A stretch of DNA of 64,000 nucleotides from JAPPKS01 sp963667895 (lineage in GTDB: Bacteria; Poribacteria; WGA-4E; PCPOR2b). This document shows positions 9,665 through 19,153 of the stretch, piece after piece. Position 1 is the stretch's first letter. Every line of letters begins with the position of its first letter. Where the stretch lies: NCBI GenBank assembly GCA_965223985.1, contig OZ245030.1:3162001-3226000 (forward strand), written 5' to 3'. Below the pieces are notes generated by a model that was given only the letters and a program-made list of their open reading frames with translations, ran no database searches and was not told where the DNA came from. The position numbers and the translations under genes were made by a program.

Positions 9665-9696
9665 GAGCGCCGATTCATAGTGCGGAATCGGCGCTC
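9665..9696 (-). terminator. rho-independent terminator after the RRM gene
   Basis: A perfect 12-bp stem (GAGCGCCGATTC paired with GAATCGGCGCTC) with an 8-base loop lies 32 bases past the stop of the RRM gene. In the minus-strand direction it is followed by a moderately T-rich TTGTTATGAT. Confidence 0.7.
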
Positions 9697-9727
9697 GACA
9701 AGTTAATTGATGGTCAAACCGTGCGCG

Positions 9728-10021
9728 CTACCAACTGTTAAATCCGCCCCGTTGACGGTCTCTAGATTGATTTCGTTTCGGTTTTGGACGTGCCTCGTTC
9801 ACTTTCAAAGTACGTCCCATGAAATCGGTACCATCCAGTTCTTGTATGGCTTTTTTGCCTTCGTCTTGGTTTGGCATTTCGACGAATCCGAACCCTTTGG
9901 ATCGCCCGTCGTACGTGTCGCGAATCACATTCACCGATTCTACAGTACCGGATTTTTCAAAAGCCTTCTGCAATTCGTCATCGGTGGCATCATACGACAA
10001 ATTACCGACGTAAATATTCAT
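9728..10021 (-). CDS. RRM-domain RNA-binding protein
   Basis: A 97-residue single-RRM protein like the cold-inducible Rbp proteins of cyanobacteria and many FCB bacteria. RNP2 is NIYVGNL at the N-terminus and RNP1 is SKGFGFVEM at about residues 45-53, both complete. The last 20 residues (PKPKRNQSRDRQRGG) form a basic Arg/Gly tail. The start at 10021 is preferred over an upstream ATG at 10036 because that ATG overlaps the GAAGGAG ribosome site itself. The gene has its own promoter-like sequence, an approximately 140-nt leader and a strong terminator, so it is monocistronic. An RNA-binding role is firm; the targets are unknown. Confidence 0.92.
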   Translation of the reverse strand: MNIYVGNLSYDATDDELQKAFEKSGTVESVNVIRDTYDGRSKGFGFVEMPNQDEGKKAIQELDGTDFMGRTLKVNEARPKPKRNQSRDRQRGGFNSW

Positions 10022-10169
10022 TAAAATCTCCTTCAAATACTAAAATGTTTCGCACATCGCGGCATAAGTTGAGTCGGCAAACGACAGTCGCGCCATTCAA
10101 TCGGCTGCGATGTAACTACGGGTTGTCACCCGCCCGTCCGCCGCGAAAGCGGCGGAAAGACAGGCTAAT

Positions 10170-10199
10170 ATAATACCATAAAACGGGAGGTTTTGCCAG
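10170..10199 (-). promoter_or_regulatory. probable sigma-70 promoter of the RRM gene
   Basis: On the minus strand CTGGCA (10194-10199) and TATTAT (10170-10175) are separated by 18 bases. Transcription would give a leader of about 140 nt containing the 10138-10155 hairpin. Confidence 0.45.
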
Positions 10200-10340
10200 T
10201 TTGTGACAAGAAAATCTTCGGTGCGGTCGAATTTTCTGCAAGATAAAAGAGCAAACGACAAGCCCTCCTTACACGAGAGAAGCACCGTAATCTCATTTCT
10301 GAGTTTTTGGTTCTGTATATTTGTGTGAATCAAATCGAAT

Positions 10341-10371
10341 TTTACTCATCGCTTCGTGGATATGGTATAAT
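10341..10371 (+). promoter_or_regulatory. extended -10 promoter of the M23 peptidase gene
   Basis: TATAAT at 10366-10371 is preceded by TG one base upstream (extended -10). A weak -35 (TTTACT at 10341) lies 19 bases away. The predicted start is about 97 nt before the coding region. Confidence 0.55.
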
Positions 10372-10474
10372 TACCGCTCATGATTAGCGATTGTGTCGAA
10401 CCGCGCGAGGAGAGAAAACGACATTTTGCCAAAAAACTCTGTTTCCGCCAAGCGAGTAATCTTGAGGTAGTCTT

Positions 10475-11725
10475 ATGCAGAGAATAACGGGGGCGACGGT
10501 CAAAGCCTCTCATATCCGTCCTAACAGATTCCGGCGGCGCCGTGGCGTTATCCGCTACCTTTTAATTTGGCTGCTTCTGTGGTTGGGGTACAGTTTTCGG
10601 CACCTTCTGATCGATACAACACCGCCTTCGCTTTATCTGACCGGGGTTGAAGTCGGGAAAACCTATCGCGGCAGCGTACCCGTCAATATCTCTGGAATCG
10701 ACGATAGTTCGGTGCTCGGCACGCTCACGGTCCAAATCAATGATGACATTCCCGAACACCTTGGTCTTGATAAGGATGGCGAGAATCGTACCATCTGGAC
10801 TCTGGATACGACAGTGCTGCCTGACGGCGAACACACGGTTACGGTTGCCGCGGCGGATGGGTCGTTTTGGAAAAATGCAAATCGGCATGAGTTGACGTTC
10901 TCCGTCGATAATACCCCGCCTCAAATCGAGCTCTCTCCGGAAATTCTAGACGTTCGGCAAGGCAAAACGTTGGGAATTTTTGTCCAGTCCGATGGACTTC
11001 TCGCTGAATTAGAGGGCAAAATTTTTAATCGGACTGTTCGGTTCTATCCGTTTAGATCGAAAAACGTGTACAGAGGTTTAATTGGTGTGAGTGTAACGCA
11101 GCCGGCAAAGCACTATGCGCTGGCGTTAGAGGCGAAGGATTCGGTTGGGCAGAAGACGAATCGGACCTTTCGTGTCACAGTGGGCAGGACGAAATTTGCG
11201 CAGGGCGGGCACATCGTGCTTTCGCCCAACAGACAGAAGGTTATGCGTGATAAATCTAAATCGCAGGAAGACAATGCGAAGCGCGTAAAAGCCTATCGGA
11301 ACAGCGGGTCGACTCAGCTTTGGAAGGGGACGTTCGTCCAGCCGGCGGAGGGGCTGCTCACCTCACCGTTTGGCAAGTACCGAGAATATAACACCGGGGT
11401 TCGGCGCCACCACCTCGGCACGGATATCGCGAATGACGTGGGTACACCCATTGATGCGGGCAACGATGGTGTTGTGACACTTGCCGAAAGGCTTCATCTT
11501 TACGGGAATGCCATCATCATCGGTCATGGACAGGGTGTCTCGACAAGCTACAATCATCTCAGCGAAATCGGCGTGAACGTGGGCGACACGGTCAAAAAAG
11601 GACAACGCATCGGGCTGATGGGTGCAACCGGTCAGGCCACGGGATCGCATCTTCACTGGGGCATGGTGGTCAACGGGTTTGCAGTCGATCCAGAGGAGTG
11701 GACGGAATCGGATTTCTCCCGCTAG
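10475..11725 (+). CDS. M23 (LytM) family zinc endopeptidase, membrane-anchored
   Basis: A 416-residue cell-wall hydrolase of the LytM/M23 family, which cleaves peptide cross-bridges of peptidoglycan or regulates amidases. A basic N-terminus (RRRR) precedes one membrane segment at about residues 26-46, so the protein is probably anchored with its body in the periplasm. Two Ig-like TTPPSL/NTPPQIEL modules (about 48-235) follow. The catalytic domain (about 288-405) has all zinc ligands: His313 and Asp317 (HHLGTDIA) and His394 (GSHLHWG), plus His361 in the YNHLS motif, so it should be active. A GAGGT site is 7 bases upstream of the ATG. The polytopic paralog gene starts 42 bp downstream and may be co-transcribed. 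Confidence 0.93.
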   Translation: MQRITGATVKASHIRPNRFRRRRGVIRYLLIWLLLWLGYSFRHLLIDTTPPSLYLTGVEVGKTYRGSVPVNISGIDDSSVLGTLTVQINDDIPEHLGLDKDGENRTIWTLDTTVLPDGEHTVTVAAADGSFWKNANRHELTFSVDNTPPQIELSPEILDVRQGKTLGIFVQSDGLLAELEGKIFNRTVRFYPFRSKNVYRGLIGVSVTQPAKHYALALEAKDSVGQKTNRTFRVTVGRTKFAQGGHIVLSPNRQKVMRDKSKSQEDNAKRVKAYRNSGSTQLWKGTFVQPAEGLLTSPFGKYREYNTGVRRHHLGTDIANDVGTPIDAGNDGVVTLAERLHLYGNAIIIGHGQGVSTSYNHLSEIGVNVGDTVKKGQRIGLMGATGQATGSHLHWGMVVNGFAVDPEEWTESDFSR

Positions 11726-11767
11726 GTTGAGGATTATATTCCAGAGAAAACCAACGTGAGATGATTC

Positions 11768-13714
11768 ATGAATCAAACGAGCCCCATTGAAAACCCCAAG
11801 CGAGGCGGTGTCCGCCTTAGAGTTGTTGTCATCGGTCTAATATTGATGGCGCTCAATGCCTATTGGGTCGCAATCAATGATATCATCGTGGGACCGTTGC
11901 ACAACTACATGTCGCTGTTCAGCAACGCGGTCTTTACGCTGTTTGCTCTGATTCTGCTGAACCTGATTGTCAAGAGACTGCTGCCGCGCGCATCGCTCAA
12001 CAGATCCGACCTGTTCGTTATCTATGTCATGGTCGTCACGGTGACAACCGTATCGGGACATCCGAGCATGAGCCATGTGGTCGGAATTCTCGCGCACCCG
12101 TACTGGTTCGCCACGCCGGAGAATGACTGGCGAAATCTGTTCTGGGGATATATCCCCGACTGGTTCACCACCCGCGACACAAACGCGCTCAGCGGTTTTT
12201 TCCTCGGCGAGACCTCCTTCTTCAGCCCGCAGTACGTCATACCTTGGCTGGCGCCGATTCTCTATTGGTCCGCGTTTATGTTCGTGCTCTACTTCGTTCT
12301 CATCTGTATCAACGTTATTCTGAGAAAGCAGTTCACCGAGCACGAACGGCTCACCTACCCTATCACGTGGATGCCCCTAGAGATGGGGCGAGACATCTCC
12401 GGCTTCCTGAGGAACAGGTTAATGTGGGCGGGCTTTGGGATTGCGGCGGGCATCAGTCTGCTGAATGGCTTGCATACCTTATACCCTTTCGTCCCCGCTG
12501 TGCCCGTGTGGTGGCAACGGGTCAGCTTCGTGGAAAAACCGTGGAGCTACGCGGGCGGCGTGCTGGTCTCCTTCCAGCCGTTTGTGATTGGGCTCTCATT
12601 TTTCATGCCGTTGGATCTGGCGTTTTCCGCTTGGTTCTTCTACATGCTACAGCTTCTGATACGGATACTGCTGGGCGCGGGGATGGGTATACGCAACCCG
12701 TACTTCGATGAACAGGCACAGGGGGGTTGGATCGGGTTGGGGATTCTTGCGCTCTGGGTCGGTCGCCGACATCTCAAGCGCGTGTTCGTCCACACGTTCA
12801 GCGGCAAGGGCGGAATTGACGACACGAGCGAGCCGATGCGGTATCGGACCGCAATCTTGGGAATTGTCGCAGGGCTGCTGTTCTTGCTTGGGTTTGCGTA
12901 CAAAGCCGGGCTTGATGCATGGGTGCTGATCGTGTTCTTGGCGTTATACTGTGCGATTGCGATCGGGGTGGCAAAACTCAGGGCGAGCTTGGGGGTGTCG
13001 ATCCATCACATCATCTGGGTAGACCCGCAACGCACGATGGTGACTGCCTTCGGAACACGCGCCTTCGGAGCGCGGAACCTGACGGTGCTGACCTTTCTTT
13101 TTTGGCTGAATCGAGAGTTGGTCGCGCATCCGATGCCGAACCAGCTCGAAGCCTTCCGAATCGCCGAACAGACGGGTACGAACTATCGAAGAGTGTTGTG
13201 GGCGATGCTGATAACGCTAATCGTCGGGATACCGGTGACCTTTGTGATATACCTCAGCCTTACGTATCACCACGGAGCCGGTAATTCCGCGTCACACATC
13301 GTGGGGATGGGGACGGACTACTTCACACGTCGTCTCCAACCGTGGTTGAGCAATCCGCTCGAACCGGATTACCTGACAATGAGCATGATTGGTCTCGGGT
13401 TTGGGATAATGACCGTTCTGCTAGTCATGAAGATGCGGTTTCTGTGGTGGCAATTCCATCCGGTGGGGTACGTCATGGGAATTAGCCCGTCGGAGATGAG
13501 TTATATCTGGTGCCCGATGCTTGTTAGTTGGTTTCTCAAGTTCATCGTCTTACGGTATGGCGGATTGAAGGGGTATCGACGCGCCATACCATTTTTTGCG
13601 GGCTTGGTGCTCGGAGATTACACGATGGGCTGCATTTGGAGCATCATTAGTGCGACCTTCAACGTCGTCACGTATAACATGGGGTGGCACGGACGTCCTA
13701 ACATGATTCCCTAA
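11768..13714 (+). CDS. polytopic membrane protein, three-member paralog family (copy 1)
   Basis: A 648-residue protein with roughly a dozen hydrophobic segments spread over its length, so an inner-membrane protein. I recognise it only as a large uncharacterised family of this lineage and Planctomycetes/Verrucomicrobia-type genomes (the DUF6784/DUF6785 type, from memory). Motifs shared by all three copies in this window are HNYMSLFSNAVFTLF near the N-terminus, FTEHERLTYPITW (about 185), FQPFVIGLS and FMPLDLAFSAWFF (about 270), LALWVGRRHLKRVF, HPMPNQLEAFRI (about 455) and MKMRFLWWQFHPVGYVMG (about 555). Conserved charged residues within membrane-flanking motifs (His, Glu, Arg) suggest a transporter or membrane enzyme. 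Transport is only a guess. It follows the M23 peptidase gene by 42 bp. Confidence 0.8.
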   Translation: MNQTSPIENPKRGGVRLRVVVIGLILMALNAYWVAINDIIVGPLHNYMSLFSNAVFTLFALILLNLIVKRLLPRASLNRSDLFVIYVMVVTVTTVSGHPSMSHVVGILAHPYWFATPENDWRNLFWGYIPDWFTTRDTNALSGFFLGETSFFSPQYVIPWLAPILYWSAFMFVLYFVLICINVILRKQFTEHERLTYPITWMPLEMGRDISGFLRNRLMWAGFGIAAGISLLNGLHTLYPFVPAVPVWWQRVSFVEKPWSYAGGVLVSFQPFVIGLSFFMPLDLAFSAWFFYMLQLLIRILLGAGMGIRNPYFDEQAQGGWIGLGILALWVGRRHLKRVFVHTFSGKGGIDDTSEPMRYRTAILGIVAGLLFLLGFAYKAGLDAWVLIVFLALYCAIAIGVAKLRASLGVSIHHIIWVDPQRTMVTAFGTRAFGARNLTVLTFLFWLNRELVAHPMPNQLEAFRIAEQTGTNYRRVLWAMLITLIVGIPVTFVIYLSLTYHHGAGNSASHIVGMGTDYFTRRLQPWLSNPLEPDYLTMSMIGLGFGIMTVLLVMKMRFLWWQFHPVGYVMGISPSEMSYIWCPMLVSWFLKFIVLRYGGLKGYRRAIPFFAGLVLGDYTMGCIWSIISATFNVVTYNMGWHGRPNMIP

Positions 13715-13971
13715 CCCCTTCGCGCCTAGACCCAATTCGCCGCGCAGCACACGAGCGGTGAAACGCGAATGGGCTTGATTCGACGGAGTAGGTGTGTTAT
13801 GCTGTCTTCTTCTTAAGGTTTGCTGGGTTTCGCCGTGCGGCTCAACGTAACTGTCATAAATGCCTCCCCTGTTTTGGATACCGTGTAATGCTCGATATGC
13901 AGTAGCATTTATACAAAACCTTTTAACGGATTTCAACGAAAAACTTGCGTTCGTCCAATGGGTGGTACCCG

Positions 13972-14670
13972 ATGGGGCATAAGCTCTCTATTGTGATTCC
14001 CGTTTATAATGAGGTCGGCACGCTGGAAGAGATTCTCAGGCAGGTCCAAGCGGTAGAGATTGGGATTGAAAAAGAGATTGTCTTAGTGGACGATTGCTCA
14101 ACTGATGGAGCGCGTGAGCTTCTCCAGCGGATTGAAGCGTCCGGCGACGCATCCATCCGTGTCTTCTACCACGACGTGAATCGCGGCAAAGGGGCAGCGC
14201 TGCGAACCGGGTTTCAGCATGTGGACGGCGATATGACCCTCGTTCAGGATTCCGATCTGGAGTATGATCCGCGTGACTATCCCAAATTGATCGGTCCGAT
14301 TCTGAGCGGCGCGGCGGACGCGGTTTACGGCTCGCGCTTCAAAACGGGACGGGGTGATGCGCTGCTGTCGAGTTACGCCGCCAATCGGTTTCTGACCTCG
14401 TTCTCCAATCTGGTCACCGGCTTGAACCTGACGGATATTGAGACCTGCTATAAGGTGATAAAAACTTCGATTCTGCGGGAGATTCCGCTGCGGTCGGATC
14501 GATTCGGATTCGAGCCGGAGATTACCGCGAAGCTCGCCAAGCGGAAGTGCCGAATCTGCGAGGTGCCGATAACCTATCGCGGACGCGACTACCACGAGGG
14601 CAAGAAAGTGGGTTGGAAGGACGGGCTTGCCGCGATGTGTCATATTGTCCGTTTTCGATTCATGGACTGA
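13972..14670 (+). CDS. family 2 glycosyltransferase, dolichyl-phosphate mannose synthase-like
   Basis: A 232-residue GT2 enzyme of the DPM1-like group, which transfers a sugar from a nucleotide sugar to a polyprenyl phosphate or similar acceptor at the cytoplasmic membrane. It has the GT-A features IPVYNEVGTLEEIL, VDDCSTDGARELL, RGKGAALRTGF and the metal-binding QDSDLEYDP, then YGSRF and a C-terminal GWKDGLAAM segment. The ATG at 13972 is chosen; a TTG at 13945 would add nine residues not expected in the family. There is no C-terminal membrane domain. It lies 76 bp before recQ in the same direction. Sugar and acceptor cannot be told from sequence. Confidence 0.88.
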   Translation: MGHKLSIVIPVYNEVGTLEEILRQVQAVEIGIEKEIVLVDDCSTDGARELLQRIEASGDASIRVFYHDVNRGKGAALRTGFQHVDGDMTLVQDSDLEYDPRDYPKLIGPILSGAADAVYGSRFKTGRGDALLSSYAANRFLTSFSNLVTGLNLTDIETCYKVIKTSILREIPLRSDRFGFEPEITAKLAKRKCRICEVPITYRGRDYHEGKKVGWKDGLAAMCHIVRFRFMD

Positions 14671-14746
14671 TGCGGCGCGGAATATCCCCGCCGCACGGAG
14701 TGCGCTAGCTGCTCCGACCGCTAGCCGGTTGCAATACGGCGTGATT

Positions 14747-16528
<1,782 letters not shown>

Positions 16529-16778
16529 AATAATACCCCCATGCCCCCTTGGTAAGGGGGGATGCTAGTAGAGTTTTCCCTCTTGATAAGGGGGAGGCGC
16601 TAATGGAGTTCTCCCTCTCGTTAAGGGTGGAGGAAAATAGGATTCGCGCCTTACTAAGGGGGCGCCGCCCAAATTTCTCCGGCTTTCTAAGGGGCACCCC
16701 GCACATTCTTCCTCTTGCCAAGGGGGAGTTAGAGGGAGTCGAATTTTGGCGGCTATTGAAGAAGGGAGGACGTAAACA
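16529..16778. repeat. cluster of CCCTT-TAAGGG hairpin repeats
   Basis: The recQ-SDR spacer holds about six degenerate palindromes built on CCCCTTGGTAAGGGG (near 16544, 16575, 16610, 16650, 16682 and 16710). Related copies occur at 35912-35937 and 24065-24098. They look like a dispersed REP/MITE-type intergenic element family rather than a terminator, since none has a T tract. Confidence 0.65.
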
Positions 16779-17495
16779 ATGACAAAGACAGCAGTTATTG
16801 CCGGTGTCGGCGCCGGTTTGGGCGCATCGCTGGCGAAGAAATTCGCGCAGGAAGGTTGCCGTGTGGGGCTTCTCGCGCGTTCGCCCAATTACATCAATAC
16901 GCTGGCGGCGGAGCTGCGCCAAGCGGGCGCCATCAGTCTCGCTGTGCCCACGGACATCACCGACGCGCAGCAAATTGCGGGCAGTTTCTCGGCGGTGCGT
17001 GAGACGTTGGGACCGGTCGATATTTTGGTCAACCACGCGGGAAATGCGGCGTGGGGCGATTTTTCTGAGTTGACGCCCGAGGCGTTTGAGCATTCTTGGC
17101 GAGTCTGCACGTTAGGGGCGTTCCTGTGCTCTAAGGAAGCGGTTCCCGATATGATAGGTCAGGGCGGCGGGACCATCCTCTTCACCGGCGCGACGTCTGC
17201 GATTCGCGGTCGAGCGGGGGCAATCGCGTTTAGCAGCGCCAAGTTTGCCGTGCGCGGTCTGGCGTGGGCGCTCGCACGCGAGGTCGGACGCAAAGGGATT
17301 CATGTCGCGCATATCATTGTCGATGGTATCATTGACACGCCGGATGTGCGTGCCCGATACCAACTGGACGACGATGAGCCGACCCTCGATCCGGACGAGA
17401 TTGCCGAGACGTATTGGAGTCTCGTGCAGCAACCGCGCAGTTCATGGACCTTTGAGTTGGATGTCCGTCCGCATGATGAGGAGTTCTTTACGTAG
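16779..17495 (+). CDS. SDR-family protein lacking the catalytic Tyr (SDR_c10 type)
   Basis: A 238-residue Rossmann-fold protein of the classical short-chain dehydrogenase/reductase superfamily. The cofactor loop is GVGAGLG (residues 9-15), a variant of GxxxGxG, and NHAG replaces NNAG. At the active site the YxxxK motif reads F151-S-S-A-K155, so the catalytic Tyr is Phe while the Lys is kept. This matches the described SDR subgroup in which Phe replaces the Tyr, so it is probably a family trait and not a mutation here. Ordinary SDR oxidoreductase chemistry is therefore uncertain. A GGGAGG site lies 9 bases before the ATG. It follows recQ across a repeat-filled spacer and is probably an independent unit. 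Confidence 0.85.
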   Translation: MTKTAVIAGVGAGLGASLAKKFAQEGCRVGLLARSPNYINTLAAELRQAGAISLAVPTDITDAQQIAGSFSAVRETLGPVDILVNHAGNAAWGDFSELTPEAFEHSWRVCTLGAFLCSKEAVPDMIGQGGGTILFTGATSAIRGRAGAIAFSSAKFAVRGLAWALAREVGRKGIHVAHIIVDGIIDTPDVRARYQLDDDEPTLDPDEIAETYWSLVQQPRSSWTFELDVRPHDEEFFT

Positions 17496-17554
17496 CTCAA
17501 CCCAACCTACGTTGCTGCCCACCGTTTTTGTGGATGATTTTTCCGGTCTTATGC

Positions 17555-17567
17555 TACAATTTTGTAT
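17555..17567 (+). promoter_or_regulatory. extended -10 element directly before the toxin gene
   Basis: TGCTACAAT (TACAAT at 17555-17560, with the TG extension) lies only 8 bases before the toxin ATG. Transcription would start about at the ATG, giving a leaderless mRNA. No Shine-Dalgarno sequence precedes the toxin start, which agrees with this reading. The -35 is poor. Confidence 0.45.
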
Positions 17568-17918
17568 ATGGGTTTACAACAGATAAAAATATATCGTACG
17601 CCGGAAAATCGTGAGCCCTTTACGGATTGGTTAAAGTCAATACGAAATCAGGAAACACGAAAACGAATTCTAGTCCGACTTGATCGGCTTCGGCATAGTA
17701 ATTTTGGCGATTGCAAATCCGTTGGAGATAATGTCTTTGAACTCCGTCTCCAATTTGGTTCTGGTTATCGTATCTACTTTGGAAGAATAGCAGAAAACAT
17801 TGTACTGTTACTATGCGGTGGTGACAAATCCTCGCAGAATAAAGACATTGAAAGTGCAAAATCCTATTGGCAAGAATACAAGGAGGCGAACCATGAGACA
17901 ATTTCGGGATTATCATGA
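17568..17918 (+). CDS. RelE/HigB-like addiction-module toxin
   Basis: A 116-residue toxin of the RelE/ParE superfamily, in the 'addiction module killer protein' (HigB, COG3657-like) group; members cleave mRNA on the ribosome. Diagnostic segments are FTDWLKSI, RILVRLDRLRHSNFGDCKSVG, FELRLQFGSGYRIYFG and LLLCGGDKSSQNKDIESAK, all at full family length. ATG at 17568 is used; a TTG two codons earlier is less likely. The toxin precedes the antitoxin, as in higBA, and the two genes overlap by 26 bases. The toxin has no visible ribosome site whereas the antitoxin has a perfect one, an arrangement that would favour antitoxin synthesis. Conserved basic residues are present, so it is probably functional. 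Confidence 0.9.
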   Translation: MGLQQIKIYRTPENREPFTDWLKSIRNQETRKRILVRLDRLRHSNFGDCKSVGDNVFELRLQFGSGYRIYFGRIAENIVLLLCGGDKSSQNKDIESAKSYWQEYKEANHETISGLS

Positions 17919-18141
17919 TTACCTCATTGAAGAGGAATTGTCAAATCCGAAGGAGGCATTGCTTTATCTCGAAGTCGCGTTTGAAGAATACCTTAAGGAT
18001 GGTGACGCCACAGCGTTTATGTTAGCACTTCGCAACATTGATGAAGCACAAGGCACCAACCTAAGCAACACTTTGAAGCTATCCGCGAAAGAGCCCCGTA
18101 AAATTGCGAAGCTGTTTCAACGTGCAGCTTCCCCGCTCTAG
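17893..18141 (+). CDS. HigA-like antitoxin, possibly C-terminally truncated
   Basis: An 82-residue partner of the upstream toxin. AGGAGG at 17881-17886 with 6-base spacing fixes the ATG at 17893. The first 50 residues (YHDYLIEEELSNPKEALLYL, then EEYLKDGDATAFMLALRNIDEAQG) are typical of the COG3636-like antidote family that binds the toxin and represses the operon. The family usually continues for about 45 residues with a Cro/C1-type helix-turn-helix (LSRESLYKAL...GNP). Here only LSNTLKLSAKEPRKIAKLFQ is present and the protein stops about 15-18 residues short. The coding region ends 8 bases before a GTAGGTTGGGT intergenic repeat at 18150, so insertion or a small deletion may have altered the end. 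DNA binding is doubtful. Confidence 0.8.
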   Translation: MRQFRDYHDYLIEEELSNPKEALLYLEVAFEEYLKDGDATAFMLALRNIDEAQGTNLSNTLKLSAKEPRKIAKLFQRAASPL

Positions 18142-18229
18142 ATCTAGTTTTCGTAGGTTGGGTTTCGGAGAAAACTATCGCCCTCGTTATTCACTCGGTT
18201 GATCTCTACCCAACCTACAAGAGCTACGT
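18142..18229. repeat. composite intergenic repeat (REP-like plus ACTATCGCC motif)
   Basis: GTAGGTTGGGTTTCG at 18150 is followed by ACTATCGCC...CGGTTGATC and then CTACCCAACCTAC at about 18208, so the outer motifs form an inverted repeat around the ACTATCGCC-GTTGATC companion motif. The same composite recurs throughout the window. Confidence 0.65.
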
Positions 18230-18742
18230 TCAGAGCCGCCCGAACGGGAATGTGCCGGGCATTACATCTAAGCCTCGGTAGTGATTCGGTTTAATCATCG
18301 ACGGGAGTCTCAGGTCCGGCAATTTAATCTCGGTGAGCCGATGGTTCTGTTCGGGTGTGAGCGCCGCTTTAATTTCATTGAGGAGCACGCCAATCTCCTT
18401 GAGATAGCCGTTGCGTTGTGTAATGAACTCCCTAATCTTTGTTCTGAGCGTGTTTCGTGCGCGCGCCGACTGTCGAGACATTCTCCGATTACCTTCGTAC
18501 GGGCTCAATTGGTCCATCCGTGCTTCGCTGCGATAGCCCTGGTAGTGCGACTCTAGCACATCCTTGTCAAATTCGTAGTCTTCGACGATGTCCCGAATGA
18601 TGGAGATTTTGGAGGTAATCGTCTCCTGCTGTTCCGGAGAGAGGTTCAACGCGGCTGTGGATGTCGGGATGTCGATTAACTTTACCCCGCCGCAGGCGGA
18701 GGTTAATGCGACGTAGAAGAGGATGATGATGATCCGTATCAT
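18230..18742 (-). CDS. predicted lipoprotein, Spy/CpxP-like features
   Basis: A 170-residue exported lipoprotein. Residues 1-17 are a lipoprotein signal peptide ending in the lipobox LTSAC, with Cys17 as the lipidated residue. The mature protein is almost wholly helical and charged, and contains two LTPEQ-type motifs (LSPEQQETI near residue 34 and LTPEQNHRL near 132). Such motifs mark the Spy/CpxP family of periplasmic stress or metal-response proteins, so a periplasmic chaperone-like role is possible, but overall similarity is too low to name it. It is isolated on the minus strand between repeat-containing spacers. Confidence 0.7.
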   Translation of the reverse strand: MIRIIIILFYVALTSACGGVKLIDIPTSTAALNLSPEQQETITSKISIIRDIVEDYEFDKDVLESHYQGYRSEARMDQLSPYEGNRRMSRQSARARNTLRTKIREFITQRNGYLKEIGVLLNEIKAALTPEQNHRLTEIKLPDLRLPSMIKPNHYRGLDVMPGTFPFGRL

Positions 18743-19153
18743 ATTCTTTCCTTAGTTGTTGAAAGAGACCTACACAAAACGTCGCTTGACCGCCGCTGTT
18801 GTGCTGGTGTTCGGCATTTTTTTGATTGCCAATTTTTAATTATTCCTTGCGGTTCGATTAGGTGAATTGGTTAAATAACGTTATTTGCCGTAGACCCGAC
18901 TGCGCCGTTGTTGCAGGCTACACTTACGGATAAACCCGCACAATCTGAATGAAGTTTCAATAAATATTCCGGTAATTCTACGAAAGATACGGTTCATTCA
19001 AGAAATCCATAATCAGCGAAATCTGTGTAATCCATATAATCCGTGATTCAGACAATTTCGCAGAAACCCGCATTCTGCGCAAGCCTATAGAGGCTTGCGG
19101 GACAATGCGAAGCAAACGGACGCAGCAGCCCAAGCTTACATAATTAAAAAACC
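18743..19153. other. intergenic region with dispersed short repeats
   Basis: No gene seen. The segment at about 19015-19055 carries an AATCTGTGTAATCCATATAAT-like tract of a kind often dispersed between genes. At 19078-19099 CGCAAGCC and GGCTTGCG form an 8-bp hairpin with a 6-base loop. There is no T tract, so it is not a convincing terminator for either neighbour. Confidence 0.4.

Larger units (their letters stand above)
10022..10474. other. divergent intergenic region with leader hairpin
   Basis: This 450-bp gap separates the divergent RRM and M23 genes and carries a promoter for each (listed separately). A GC-rich hairpin CCGCCGC-GAAA-GCGGCGG at 10138-10155 lies inside the predicted RRM leader and could be a cold-response or stability structure. 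No gene is supported. Confidence 0.45.

Noticed and set aside
10097..10333. A 78-codon open frame on the minus strand upstream of the RRM gene
   Set aside because: It has no ribosome site, overlaps the predicted RRM promoter and hairpin, and matches no family.
11837..12343. Antisense frames of 60-170 codons opposite the polytopic proteins
   Set aside because: They mirror the codon structure of the sense genes in all three paralogs and have no supporting signals.
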